Origin: Oscillospiraceae bacterium
GTDB taxonomy: Bacteria > Bacillota > Clostridia > Oscillospirales > CAG-272
Assembly: GCA_015063685.1 (NCBI GenBank)
Contig: SVTR01000001.1
Span: forward strand, 117,970-181,969
Direction: 5' to 3'
Length of the DNA: 64,000 bases
Shown here: positions 18,225 through 26,900 of the stretch, in pieces
Numbering within the stretch: position 1 is the stretch's first letter
Layout: the number at the start of each line of letters is the position of its first letter
Program-made: the position numbers and the translations under genes
Notes under the pieces: generated by a model
Seen by the model: only the letters and a program-made list of their open reading frames with translations
Databases searched by the model: none
Told to the model about the DNA's origin: nothing

Positions 18225-18254
18225 ATGACGCTTTTTGGGGTGGAATCCGTCGCA
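18225..18254 (-). promoter_or_regulatory. Possible ECF-type autoregulated promoter
   Basis: Minus strand TGCGAC, 18-bp spacer, CGTCAT, about 35 bp before the sigma-factor ATG. CGTC is the -10 core of many ECF promoters. The spacer is slightly long, so this is tentative. Confidence 0.35.
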
Positions 18255-18316
18255 GAAATTTGCTTTTTTCATATTTTTTGAAGAAATTATCTGTGGTTGA
18301 CGGGGGAAAAGGGGGG

Positions 18317-18611
18317 ATAAATTGTTGTTTATGGGCGTTTACTGACCAACGCGGTCATCCTGAGCAAGGCCGCTGGCCGCGCCGAAGGATCTCTTTATAC
18401 CTGTAAAAAACCATTGTCATAAAAAGGTTTTGCTTCCTGTGGGATCCTTCGACTCGGGCATCGCCCTCGCTCAGGATGACTGTTTCAAGGCGGGGCACAA
18501 CAACGCCAAACAACAATTTATCTGCCTAACTCCCCATCGTGTGATGCCCATGGCATAGGATGCACTACCCCGAGCATTGGCCGCCGCACTGCGGCTAAAC
18601 AACAATTTACA
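18317..18611. repeat. Second AAACAACAATTTA hairpin-repeat cluster
   Basis: Gene-free stretch upstream of the sigma gene. One inverted end (ATAAATTGTTGTTT, 18317-18330) and two direct copies (near 18509 and 18598) of the terminal motif of the 6.8-7.4 kb cluster are present. They include the CCCATCG...GATGCACTACCCCGAG body and a hairpin GCCGCACTGCGGC (18583-18595) at the same position. A different palindrome (18353-18480) lies between the arms, as in the first cluster. Confidence 0.8.
18353..18480. repeat. GTCATCCTGAGC / GCTCAGGATGAC palindromic repeat
   Basis: Arms GTCATCCTGAGC...GAAGGATC and GGATCCTTCGACTC...GCTCAGGATGAC face each other across about 50 bp. This sequence type is a widespread dispersed repeat in bacteria. 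It is nested inside the hairpin-repeat cluster. Confidence 0.7.
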
Positions 18612-18627
18612 GCCATTATCCCACATC

Positions 18628-18667
18628 TAAAATACCGCACAGCCAAGGCCGTGCGGTATCTTATTTT
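18628..18667 (-). terminator. Intrinsic terminator of metG
   Basis: Minus strand stem ATACCGCAC / GTGCGGTAT followed by a short T-run, immediately after the metG stop. Confidence 0.85.
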
Positions 18668-18670
18668 CAA

Positions 18671-20659
18671 TTATCTCACTCTTTCGCCCAGCTTGGTGTC
18701 GGGATGCAGGAACACCACGCGGACATCTTCCTCACCGGAAGCGAGGATCATACCATTGGACTCTACGCCGCAGAGCTTGGCAGGGGCAAGGTTAGCCACA
18801 AGGATGATCTTCTTTCCGATGAGATCCTCGGGCTTGTACCACTTGGCGATACCCGACACCACCTGTCTCTGCTCATAGCCCAGATCCACCTGGAGCTTCA
18901 GCAGCTTCTTGGCCTTAGGTACGGGCTCGCAGGCCAACACTTGGGCGGTGCGAAGCTCTACCTTCATGAAATCGTCAATGCCGATCTGTGCCACGCCCTC
19001 GGGCTTCTCGATGGGAGCAGCAGCTTTTTCAGCCGCGGCGATCTTAGCCTGACGGATGGCTTCCAGCTCGTCCAGCTTCTTCTGCTCGTCGATACGGGCG
19101 AACAGCACGCAGGAGTCACCCACTTCCCTGCCCGCAATCATCGCGCCAAACTTGCCACTATCCTTGCCGCCAATGGTGGTGTAATCCACAGCGTCAGTGT
19201 TCAGCATGGCAAGAATCTTCTCGGCGGTAGCGGGAATGAAGGGCTTCAGCATGACGGCACCCCAGCGGATGGTCTCCAGCAGGTTATAGAGAACGGTGCC
19301 GAGACGGGCGGTTTTATTTTCTTCCTTGGCCAGCGACCAAGGGGTGGTCTCGTCGATATACTTGTTGGCACGACGGAGCATATTGAAGATGCACTCCACG
19401 CCGTCGGCTACGCGGTAGCCGTCCATGTTCTCTACCAAGGCCTCGTAAGCAGCCTCACAGGTAGCGATCAAATCGGCATCCAGGGCGTTCTCCTCGTCGG
19501 TGCCTGCCACGGGGGTGGCAATGACCTTGTTGAAGTACTTCTTCTGCATATCCAGAGTGCGCTTGACCAGATTGCCGAGGTTGTTGACCAAATCAGTATT
19601 GAAACGGTTGATGACAGTCTCGTAGGTGATGGACCCGTCGGAGTTGTAGGGCATCTCGGAGAGGGCATAGTGACGGACACCATCCACGGTGAAATGCTCG
19701 GCCAGCTCGTCGGCGTAGATCACGTTACCGCGGGACTTGGACATCTTGTCCGCGCCGAAGTTAAACCAAGGATGAGCAAAAACCTTCTTGGGGAGAGGCA
19801 TATCCATAGCCATGAGGAAGATGGGCCAGTAGATGGTATGGAAGCGGATGATGTCCTTACCAATGATATGCACGTCAGCAGGCCACCACTTCTTGAAGCT
19901 CTCGCTCTGCTCCTCATAGGTCTTGTCGGGATCAAATCCGATGGCGGTGATATAGTTGGTCAGAGCGTCCAGCCAGACGTAGGTCACGTGCTTCTGATCA
20001 AAGGGCACTTGAATACCCCAGGTGAAGGAGGTACGGGACACGCAAAGGTTTTGCAGGCCTGCCTTCAAGAAGTTGTTGACGATCTCCTTTTTGCGAGACT
20101 CTGGCTGAATGAAATCGGGGTGCTCGTCGATATAGGTCATGAGCTTGTCAGCGTATTTCTGCATATTGAAATAATAGGCTTCTTCGCTGGCTCTCTGTAC
20201 AGGACGACCGCAATCAGGGCACTTGCACTCGGTGGTAGCTTGGGTATCGGTAATAAAAGTTTCGCAGGGCACACAGTACCAACCCTCATAGCGATCCAAA
20301 TAGATGTCGCCCCGGTCGTAGAAGCGTTTGAACATCTTCTGGACAGCAGCCTCGTGGTAGTCGTCGGTGGTGCGGATGAAGTAGTCGTACTTCACGTCCA
20401 TCTTGTCCCACAGCCCCTTGATCTCACCTGCCACGTTGTCCACGTAGGCCTTGGGGGTGATACCGGATTCCTTGGCCAGATCCTCGATCTTCTGGCCGTG
20501 CTCATCGGTGCCTGTGCAGAAGTAGACGTCATAGCCCATCTCGCGCTTGTAGCGGGCGTAGGCGTCGGTCATGATGGCCTCGTAGGTGTTGCCGAAATGA
20601 GGCTTCTTGGAGGCATAGGCAATGGCGGTAGTGATATAAAACTTAGGTTTCTGATTCAT
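18671..20659 (-). CDS. metG: Methionyl-tRNA synthetase
   Basis: Charges tRNA-Met in the cytoplasm. 662 aa: the catalytic Rossmann domain begins YITTAIAYASKKPHFGNTY (HIGH-type signature HFGN), then a zinc knuckle (CVPCETF...CKCPDCGR), KMSKS loop DKMSKSRGNVI, anticodon-binding helical domain, and a C-terminal EMAP/tRNA-binding domain (from about 560, IGIDDFMKVELRTAQVL). The start MNQKPKF at 20659 fits the family; the frame continues upstream to 20791 without a sensible N-terminus. AAGGA lies 11 nt upstream. No T-box motif is visible in the leader. Confidence 0.96.
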   Translation of the reverse strand: MNQKPKFYITTAIAYASKKPHFGNTYEAIMTDAYARYKREMGYDVYFCTGTDEHGQKIEDLAKESGITPKAYVDNVAGEIKGLWDKMDVKYDYFIRTTDDYHEAAVQKMFKRFYDRGDIYLDRYEGWYCVPCETFITDTQATTECKCPDCGRPVQRASEEAYYFNMQKYADKLMTYIDEHPDFIQPESRKKEIVNNFLKAGLQNLCVSRTSFTWGIQVPFDQKHVTYVWLDALTNYITAIGFDPDKTYEEQSESFKKWWPADVHIIGKDIIRFHTIYWPIFLMAMDMPLPKKVFAHPWFNFGADKMSKSRGNVIYADELAEHFTVDGVRHYALSEMPYNSDGSITYETVINRFNTDLVNNLGNLVKRTLDMQKKYFNKVIATPVAGTDEENALDADLIATCEAAYEALVENMDGYRVADGVECIFNMLRRANKYIDETTPWSLAKEENKTARLGTVLYNLLETIRWGAVMLKPFIPATAEKILAMLNTDAVDYTTIGGKDSGKFGAMIAGREVGDSCVLFARIDEQKKLDELEAIRQAKIAAAEKAAAPIEKPEGVAQIGIDDFMKVELRTAQVLACEPVPKAKKLLKLQVDLGYEQRQVVSGIAKWYKPEDLIGKKIILVANLAPAKLCGVESNGMILASGEEDVRVVFLHPDTKLGERVR

Positions 20660-20770
20660 AGCAATAAATATCCTTTCCGGTGCGTGGAGCGACGGCTCAC
20701 CGAGCACCTCCGCCGACTCAAATGGGAGCGGGCGGTGAAATTGTTTGACGGTCAACAAAAAGGGGAACAA

Positions 20771-20836
20771 ATGCCGCCGATAGGGCGGCAAGGCGGCTCT
20801 GAAGGCCTTATCAGCTGTCAGAGCCGCAATTTTTTA
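20771..20836. terminator. Hairpins downstream of the GH99-like gene
   Basis: A 10-bp stem GCGGCTCTGA / TCAGAGCCGC (20793-20830) is followed on the plus strand by TTTTTT, while on the minus strand a second stem (TGCCGCC / GGCGGCA) is followed by a broken T-run. Together they probably end the minus-strand transcript from the upstream lipoprotein gene before metG. Confidence 0.5.
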
Positions 20837-20855
20837 GGGGAACCGTAATTTTCGC

Positions 20856-23570
20856 TTATTCTGCCTCTTCAGCATTCACGAGACGGATGGATTGAATGAT
20901 TATGGAATCTCCGGCAGCGGCATCCTTGTTGAAGTAGATACCAAGCTCCCTGAGGTAGCCGGCGGCCTGAAGCCTTCTCAGCTCCAAGGAACCGGTATGT
21001 ACCTCTCCATCAGTCTTCAGATTGATGGGTCTGGAGAGATTGGAAGATGCCTTGTCAGGATTGTTTGCGCCGGCGGACACACGAATTCTGTCGGTCTTGC
21101 CGTTATCCACCTTATAGGTGATCTCAATGTCCGTATATTTGTCCAGAACGGGCATAGGGAACACCTGGTTGAAGTCCAGAATAAACTCAGCGTTGGTAGC
21201 CTCGGAGGTCAGCTTCAGGCCATCCGCGGTATATTCGACTTTCATGCCCTCGGTGGAACCCAGCATCGTCTCCTTAACTTCCTCGACTGTTGCGCTATCG
21301 GTGAAATCAATGACGGAATAATCCTTGTTAGGCTCACCGGGGACGTAAGCATCCGAGCCCTCGGTGGTGTAGCGATAGTTGAAGCGACCGATGGGCGCTA
21401 CGTCACCGTTGGAATACCAAAGCATGATGTCGCCTTCGGCATCCTCGTTGGCGTTATCCACCCATTTAAAGTCGAAGGAGAAATCGTAGGTGTCAGCGGG
21501 AATACCCAGCATGGTCTTGGGGATGCAGACCATCAGGACGTTGCCCTTGACGGAGTAGGAAACAGTGCCCACGACCTCGGTCTTGTACATGAAGCCGGTA
21601 AACTTTTCCAAAGTCGCCTCGGTTTCGGTGGGAGAGGTCTTGTTGAGGACGAAATCATAGCCCTCCCAGCCCTTGTATTCGCCGTCTACGTCAATGTAGA
21701 GACGCATCCAGTCTTCATCGGTGTAAGGAGTAAGCTCCTCCACGGTACGAACCATGAAGTAGATATTCTCATAGTCACGGGCAACCTTGGCGTCATAAAC
21801 GTCGTTACGGCCGGTGTCGTTGTAGTAATGGAGCTGCTTGTTGCTTACGGGATCCTTGTAGCCGTCGAAATCACGGACGGTCATGCCGAAATAGTCGTTG
21901 TACACGGGACCCACGTCAGCCCACTGGCCGTAGCCGCCGTTCACATCCATGAGCTTCTCCTGAGAAGCCGCCTCAATGGGGTTGGTACCCTTGAACTGAC
22001 GGATGTAGGAGATAAGCTGGTAGTAGTAGTGATCCTTCAGGATACCGTTGGAAGGCTCGGTGTCGCGGCTGCGAAGCGCGTCATACTGGTCAACGAAGCA
22101 GTTATAGTAGTCGCCCGTCCAATGCTGGAGCTTCATGGCGACCCACTCGTTCCAGGCGGTGACGAACACGATCTCGGGATCAACAGCCAGGGCATTTTCC
22201 CACTGCTCGGCGAAGCAAGCGCCGTAGAAGATCGCATCCTCTCGGGTGTCATAGCCCTTGTTCGTCCATGTACGGCTGATGATATTCTCACCGTTCATAG
22301 GAGCGATGACGCTATCAACGTAGTTGTGGTTGATAGCCACGCCGACGGTGATCTGCTCGATCACGCCCTTGTCGTTGTGGAAGAAGGACTGGGGATAACG
22401 GGACAGCCAGCCCCACTGGTTGACTGAGCTTTCCTTATCCTGATAGCCGCCCAGGTTCGTGCGGAAAGTAAAGAAATTCTTGATGGTAGAAGCAATCTCA
22501 GCAGGCTTACCGTTCAAGCTGCCGGGCCAACCCATGACCATGGGCTTGCCGTCCAGCATATACCAAACGTCCTTGTAAAGCCCCTTGGCGTAGATGTCGT
22601 TATACAACTCCACCATCTGGGTTCCCGCGTGATCCACGGGGCCGAAGGGGAACATAAAGGATACATCGGGAGCATCCACGCCCTGGGCGCGAGCCTCTGA
22701 GAAGACCTTCATGACCTTCATTGCGGTCTGCTTCCAGGTGAAGGTACCGTTGGTGTTATCAAAGAACACCACGTCTACACCTGCGGCGGCCAGCATTTCG
22801 GCGTGCTTACGGATGACCCACTCATCGTCGCCGTCGTAGTAACCAAATACAGGCTCATCCCAGAAATGATACTTACCGGCAGAGGCATCTGCGGTATAGA
22901 TACCCAGTTTACGGAGCTGATATGCAGAGGTGGTGAAATATTCCTCCTCGGCCATGCCAAGCTCTGCCATGACGTCCAGGTTCTGCTGGTTGTTGTAGGC
23001 ATACTGGCCGTTGGCAAAATCACCATGCCAGGTCCAGTAGAAGATGGCTACGGTCTTGTCGCGCATATCACCGGTGGCGGTGTTGATGGGCAGAAGGCGG
23101 CCCAGACCGTCGGTGGCAACCCACTGGGAAGCGTCAACCGTATGCTCGTCCTCTACGTCCACGGTGCTATCGTCAAGGGCAGGATCATAAGTTTCCCAGG
23201 TCAGCTCACGAAGAGTCTCTTCTTCGGTGGTCGCCTCTTCAGTAGGCGCCTCAGTCACAGCCTCGGTAGTGATCTCTTCGGTGGGAGCTTCGGTCAAGAC
23301 CTCGGTGGTCTCCCCAGCAACCGTCTCAGCAGGCGCCTCGGTAGGGGCTTCGGTAGGCGCTTCAGTAGGTGCCTCGGTGGGAGCTTCGGTAGAAGGATCT
23401 ACCGTAGCTTCAGCTTCAGTTACCTTCTCTGTGGCTACAGGCTCGGTAGCTGCGTCGGTTGCGACTGCGGTCGTCTCGGTTTCGCCACCGCCTGTGCAGG
23501 CGATGAGACCGAACATCAGTACCGCAGACATCACGAGGATAGCGATCAAACGGAAATTTGCGTGCTTCAT
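20856..23570 (-). CDS. GH99-like/WbsX-type lipoprotein with CBM9-like domain
   Basis: 904-aa surface lipoprotein. A type II signal peptide ends in LIAC (Cys25). Residues 26-115 are a low-complexity linker with tandem TEAP units. A catalytic-type domain (about 160-560) has VAIFYWTWHGDF, DVVFFDNTNG and FVTAWNEWVAM, the pattern of GH99/WbsX-like proteins that act on mannose-type glycans. A C-terminal part (about 600-740) with WMRLYIDVDGEYKGWEGYDFVLN resembles a CBM9 fold, followed by another beta-rich domain. AAAGGAGA precedes the ATG. The leader is long because a MITE copy lies between promoter and gene. Exact substrate unknown. Confidence 0.75.
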   Translation of the reverse strand: MKHANFRLIAILVMSAVLMFGLIACTGGGETETTAVATDAATEPVATEKVTEAEATVDPSTEAPTEAPTEAPTEAPTEAPAETVAGETTEVLTEAPTEEITTEAVTEAPTEEATTEEETLRELTWETYDPALDDSTVDVEDEHTVDASQWVATDGLGRLLPINTATGDMRDKTVAIFYWTWHGDFANGQYAYNNQQNLDVMAELGMAEEEYFTTSAYQLRKLGIYTADASAGKYHFWDEPVFGYYDGDDEWVIRKHAEMLAAAGVDVVFFDNTNGTFTWKQTAMKVMKVFSEARAQGVDAPDVSFMFPFGPVDHAGTQMVELYNDIYAKGLYKDVWYMLDGKPMVMGWPGSLNGKPAEIASTIKNFFTFRTNLGGYQDKESSVNQWGWLSRYPQSFFHNDKGVIEQITVGVAINHNYVDSVIAPMNGENIISRTWTNKGYDTREDAIFYGACFAEQWENALAVDPEIVFVTAWNEWVAMKLQHWTGDYYNCFVDQYDALRSRDTEPSNGILKDHYYYQLISYIRQFKGTNPIEAASQEKLMDVNGGYGQWADVGPVYNDYFGMTVRDFDGYKDPVSNKQLHYYNDTGRNDVYDAKVARDYENIYFMVRTVEELTPYTDEDWMRLYIDVDGEYKGWEGYDFVLNKTSPTETEATLEKFTGFMYKTEVVGTVSYSVKGNVLMVCIPKTMLGIPADTYDFSFDFKWVDNANEDAEGDIMLWYSNGDVAPIGRFNYRYTTEGSDAYVPGEPNKDYSVIDFTDSATVEEVKETMLGSTEGMKVEYTADGLKLTSEATNAEFILDFNQVFPMPVLDKYTDIEITYKVDNGKTDRIRVSAGANNPDKASSNLSRPINLKTDGEVHTGSLELRRLQAAGYLRELGIYFNKDAAAGDSIIIQSIRLVNAEEAE

Positions 23571-23627
23571 GAGATGTCTCCTTTACGCGTGTTTTGACAA
23601 TATGGGTCAAGCTTAAAATGAAACTTT

Positions 23628-23790
23628 AGGGCATCTCTAAATACTCAGCGTGCGGCGAGATGCGAGGGATTTTTTCGTCAGACTAAACAAAAATCTGCAC
23701 GCATAGTTGACCCTATGCGAAAGAATTTTGTGACGTATGACGGAAAAAGCACCGTCATATCGGCGTGCGATGAGTTTTTAGAGATGCCCT
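23628..23790. mobile_element. MITE-like element, copy 2 (163 bp, inverted)
   Basis: Same length and same AGGGCATCTCTAAA terminal inverted repeats as copy 1 at 16215, in the opposite orientation, with about two differences. It lies between the promoter at 23798-23826 and the GH99-like gene, so it would be transcribed as part of that gene's leader. Confidence 0.8.
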
Positions 23791-23797
23791 TTAGAAT

Positions 23798-23826
23798 ATT
23801 ATACCATAATTACGGGTTTTCTTCAA
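23798..23826 (-). promoter_or_regulatory. Promoter upstream of the MITE and GH99-like gene
   Basis: Minus strand TTGAAG, 17-bp spacer, perfect TATAAT. The -10 ends 7 bp from the MITE edge, so transcription starts at or just inside the element. Confidence 0.7.
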
Positions 23827-23874
23827 TTGTTTTGAGCGGAATTTAACAAAATGGTCACATATTTTCACGAGAAT

Positions 23875-25005
23875 TCAAAGGGAGCTGCTCCAGACTGCAG
23901 GATAGGACACCACGTCGGTGCCGTTATGATTCAAGAGAATCGCAAATTCATCTCCCGAAACTACTTGGGGAAGCGCATTCCTCCCACAAGCCACCATAGC
24001 GCAGTAGTGATTCCCAAAAGGAACACCGTTCTTTTCAACTGTCATGGGTTCGCTCCAAGACAGAAGGTCACAACTTTCACGTATCAACATCACGTCCTCC
24101 ACCACGCCCGTAAAGGTATTGGGGCGGATCCGGGAAGCCGACATCAGATACGTGCCGTGCGTTTCAAAATAAGTTACCCTCGGGTGCCATGCGTTCAGCA
24201 CAATAGGGGTCTCGCGGCCAAGATTTCCGGCTTCACAGAAGGAGCCGTTATAAAATTTAACGAAATCTCCCATGATACCGTCTGTCCGCTTACGGGTACG
24301 TGCTACGTAAACGTCACAGCCGTCCCACACGCCCTTGTCCATATCCACACGGATGATGTTATAAAAAAGATACAAATAATCTCCCACGGGTTCAACGAAC
24401 AGAGAAAAATCTCCGCTACCAAGGAATATCTTTCCCGCAGGCTGCCCTTTGGCAAGACCCGCGCCCGGATTGTAACGTTCCGTAAAACAGGGCTTTTCTG
24501 CGGTTAACACCCAGCGGTCAAAGACCCAATTACGACCCTCGTCATCCGAATGCATGAGTCCCACGTGACGAAAATCAGAGTCAAAGTGAGGCGTATCACA
24601 AGGGCCCAAGGAATCGTAAGCAGTTCCCTTTCCATTCCATCCTGACTCATTGTGGAAGAAGCAAAAAAAGCGGTGAGTTTCAGGGCAAATATAGAGGCCA
24701 AAAGGCCACAGACTCCCGCGCGGCTTTACGCCTTCAGGATAGCGAATCCCCGAAAAAGCATACTCGGCGTGCCCAACACAAAAATTTGTTTGGATGGGGT
24801 AAAGCTCCTTCATATCATCCAAGGAGGTTCCGCAAAACATCCCGATATGTCCCACATGAGAATGTCCGCTCATACCCCACAAGCGTCCGTCCGCGTCACG
24901 ATACAAGGGAGTGGTGCCGTCCTGGTACACGCCGACGGCATTGACGAAAGGGGTACTTTGAGGATCACCCACGGAAAGGCGATGTGACTTCAAAAAATTC
25001 GGCAT
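23875..25005 (-). CDS. Five-bladed beta-propeller glycosidase-like protein
   Basis: 376-aa cytoplasmic-looking protein (no signal peptide) with repeated blade-type motifs: LYRDADGRLWGMSGHSH, RFFCFFHNESG, HVGLMHSDDEGRNWVFD, GDYLYLFYNI and HPRVTYFETHGTYLM. This pattern fits GH43/GH32-like or sialidase-like propellers, but I cannot place the catalytic acids or the substrate. GGAG precedes the ATG, which lies 1 nt after the stop of the HAD gene; it is the last gene of the lspA-rluD-HAD transcript. Confidence 0.6.
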   Translation of the reverse strand: MPNFLKSHRLSVGDPQSTPFVNAVGVYQDGTTPLYRDADGRLWGMSGHSHVGHIGMFCGTSLDDMKELYPIQTNFCVGHAEYAFSGIRYPEGVKPRGSLWPFGLYICPETHRFFCFFHNESGWNGKGTAYDSLGPCDTPHFDSDFRHVGLMHSDDEGRNWVFDRWVLTAEKPCFTERYNPGAGLAKGQPAGKIFLGSGDFSLFVEPVGDYLYLFYNIIRVDMDKGVWDGCDVYVARTRKRTDGIMGDFVKFYNGSFCEAGNLGRETPIVLNAWHPRVTYFETHGTYLMSASRIRPNTFTGVVEDVMLIRESCDLLSWSEPMTVEKNGVPFGNHYCAMVACGRNALPQVVSGDEFAILLNHNGTDVVSYPAVWSSSL

Positions 25006-25006
25006 A

Positions 25007-25843
25007 TCACATTTTCTCCAATCTTTGGATCAGCTCCGCCACGCATCCCTCTGCGTGGTGGCACAACTGCCACTTGGCCACGGCCTTGACAGAATCCAAG
25101 GCGTTTTCGGGGCAGGCAGAGATATCCGCCTCGCGGATCATAGGCAAATCGTTTTCCTGATCTCCCACGGTGACGGTGATGATGGGATGCCCCAACCGCT
25201 TTGACAGAAGATCTGCCACGTAAGCTACCCCTGTGGCCTTGGTGCACCCCTTGGCCTCCATCTCAAAGAGGGTGGGCGAGGACGAGCAAAACTCAAACAT
25301 ATCGGCCCACTCCGGGTACAGTCTGTCGCGGATCTCGCACAGCTCCTCATAGCTGCCGCGCAAAACCGTCTTGTACCAATGAGCATTTACGGGGTCCCAA
25401 TCCTTAGCGGGAACAATTTCACCCACGAAATGGGGAGATGCTACCTCCTTTTGCATCATGGGCGTCATGCGGCTCCCGTTGACCAGAAAGCCCTTATCCG
25501 TTGAGACACGCATACCGATACGGGGATTCATCTCCTCCACCTTCAGAATCAGCGCCTTAAGGGCGGGCCCATTCATTTCGGTGGTATGGATGGCGGTCTC
25601 TGTGGCGTAATCGTAAATATACGCGCCGTTGGAGGTGATGGCGGGCGCATTAAATAAGCTGCCGCAATCAGAGATGACGCGGTTGATATTGGGAACGACA
25701 CGCCCTGTGGCGGTAGTAAAATGGCCACCGTGAGCCTTGAAATACTCCACCGCCTTGAGATTTTTCTCCAGGAGGGTGGCATGGGGTCCGAAAAAGGTGC
25801 CATCCAAGTCAGAGGCCAACAAGAATCGGGAAAAATCAGGCAT
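25007..25843 (-). CDS. Cof-type HAD-IIB family phosphatase
   Basis: 278-aa HAD hydrolase: motif I DLDGT (residues 12-16), motif II in TTATGR, and C-terminal motif III/IV VTVGDQENDLPMI. The Cof/IIB cap lies between. These enzymes dephosphorylate small phosphorylated metabolites, including sugar phosphates and flavin-type substrates; the specific one is unknown. It overlaps the end of the pseudouridine synthase gene by 8 nt, so it is translationally coupled. Confidence 0.9.
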   Translation of the reverse strand: MPDFSRFLLASDLDGTFFGPHATLLEKNLKAVEYFKAHGGHFTTATGRVVPNINRVISDCGSLFNAPAITSNGAYIYDYATETAIHTTEMNGPALKALILKVEEMNPRIGMRVSTDKGFLVNGSRMTPMMQKEVASPHFVGEIVPAKDWDPVNAHWYKTVLRGSYEELCEIRDRLYPEWADMFEFCSSSPTLFEMEAKGCTKATGVAYVADLLSKRLGHPIITVTVGDQENDLPMIREADISACPENALDSVKAVAKWQLCHHAEGCVAELIQRLEKM

Positions 25844-26900
25844 GCTCGGTCTCCTTTCTCAGCAAAGTCAAAAGAGCTTCAAAATCGGCAGGCAAGGGAC
25901 AGGTAAAATGCACTTCCCTTCCGGTGCGGGGATGGATAAATCGCAGTTCTCCCGCATGGAGGCATTGGCCGTGGATCAGAGTGGGATGGCTTTTCCCAAA
26001 GTGGGTATTGTCCCCACCGTACACGGGATCTCCCAACAGCGGGTGACCTCCCGAAGCCATATGCACACGGATCTGGTGGGTGCGTCCCGTTTCCAGCTCG
26101 CATTTCACGAGGGTGAAGGACTGTCCCCATTTGCGCCCCACGGGGAAACGCTCCAGAACTGTATAATGGGTCACGGCCTCACGGATCGCGGCCGTCCCCG
26201 ATTTACCTTCTGACACAGCCCCCTTGGGAAAAGCCGCCATTTTCTTACGATCGTTGGGGTTTCTCCCTAAAGGGAGGTCAACGGTTCCTCCATCCTCCTT
26301 GATATTGCCAAGGCAAATGGCGTAATACACGCGGCTGACGGTATGGGTCTTGAGCTGGGCTGACAGAGCGTTATGAGCGGCGTCGTGCTTGGCCACCACC
26401 AAAAGCCCCGAGGTATCCTTATCAATGCGGTGAACGATGCCGGGGCGGCGTACACCGCCCACACCCGACAGACGATCTCCGCAATGATATAGCAGCGCGT
26501 TGACCAACGTCCCCGTGTAGTTGCCGGGGGCGGGATGCACCACCATGCCCGAAGGCTTGTTGATGACAAGCACGTCCTCGTCCTCATAAAGGATTTCCAA
26601 GGGAATGTCCTCGGGCAAGGCCTCACTTTCCTCGGGCTCGGGATAGGTGACCGTCACACGGCTGTTTCGGGGGAGCTTTGTGTTCTTCCCTCCCGTCGCG
26701 GGCTTCCAAATGTCGCCGTGCAAGACCTCCAAAAGAACGTTCCCCTCCTCGATGAGCCGTGCGGCGGCAGAGCGGGTCAGCGTCGTGACCTCCGAGAGAA
26801 ATTTATCCAGGCGCTCGCCTTCCCGGGCAGGAGGCACGTCATATGTCTCGCGGCGAGTCTCATCCTCCGAAAGCTCGGTGAAAAGATCAAGCTCATTCAT
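25836..26900 (-). CDS. rluD: RluD-family pseudouridine synthase
   Basis: Makes pseudouridines in large-subunit rRNA. 354 aa: an N-terminal S4 RNA-binding domain (GERLDKFLSEVTTLTRSAAARLIEEG) and a catalytic domain with the family motif VHRIDKDTSGLLVVAK, whose Asp is the nucleophile. ATG at 26900 overlaps the last 8 nt of lspA, and AGGA lies 9 nt upstream; the upstream extension to 26966 falls within lspA. The lspA-rluD order is common in Firmicutes. Confidence 0.93.
   Translation of the reverse strand: MNELDLFTELSEDETRRETYDVPPAREGERLDKFLSEVTTLTRSAAARLIEEGNVLLEVLHGDIWKPATGGKNTKLPRNSRVTVTYPEPEESEALPEDIPLEILYEDEDVLVINKPSGMVVHPAPGNYTGTLVNALLYHCGDRLSGVGGVRRPGIVHRIDKDTSGLLVVAKHDAAHNALSAQLKTHTVSRVYYAICLGNIKEDGGTVDLPLGRNPNDRKKMAAFPKGAVSEGKSGTAAIREAVTHYTVLERFPVGRKWGQSFTLVKCELETGRTHQIRVHMASGGHPLLGDPVYGGDNTHFGKSHPTLIHGQCLHAGELRFIHPRTGREVHFTCPLPADFEALLTLLRKETEHA

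Noticed and set aside
18704..20848. A 714-codon plus-strand open frame
   Set aside because: It is the complementary-strand shadow of metG. It lacks a ribosome binding site and any family signature, and the same explains the long plus-strand frames opposite ileS (27636-30449), the transglutaminase gene (8956-12141) and others.
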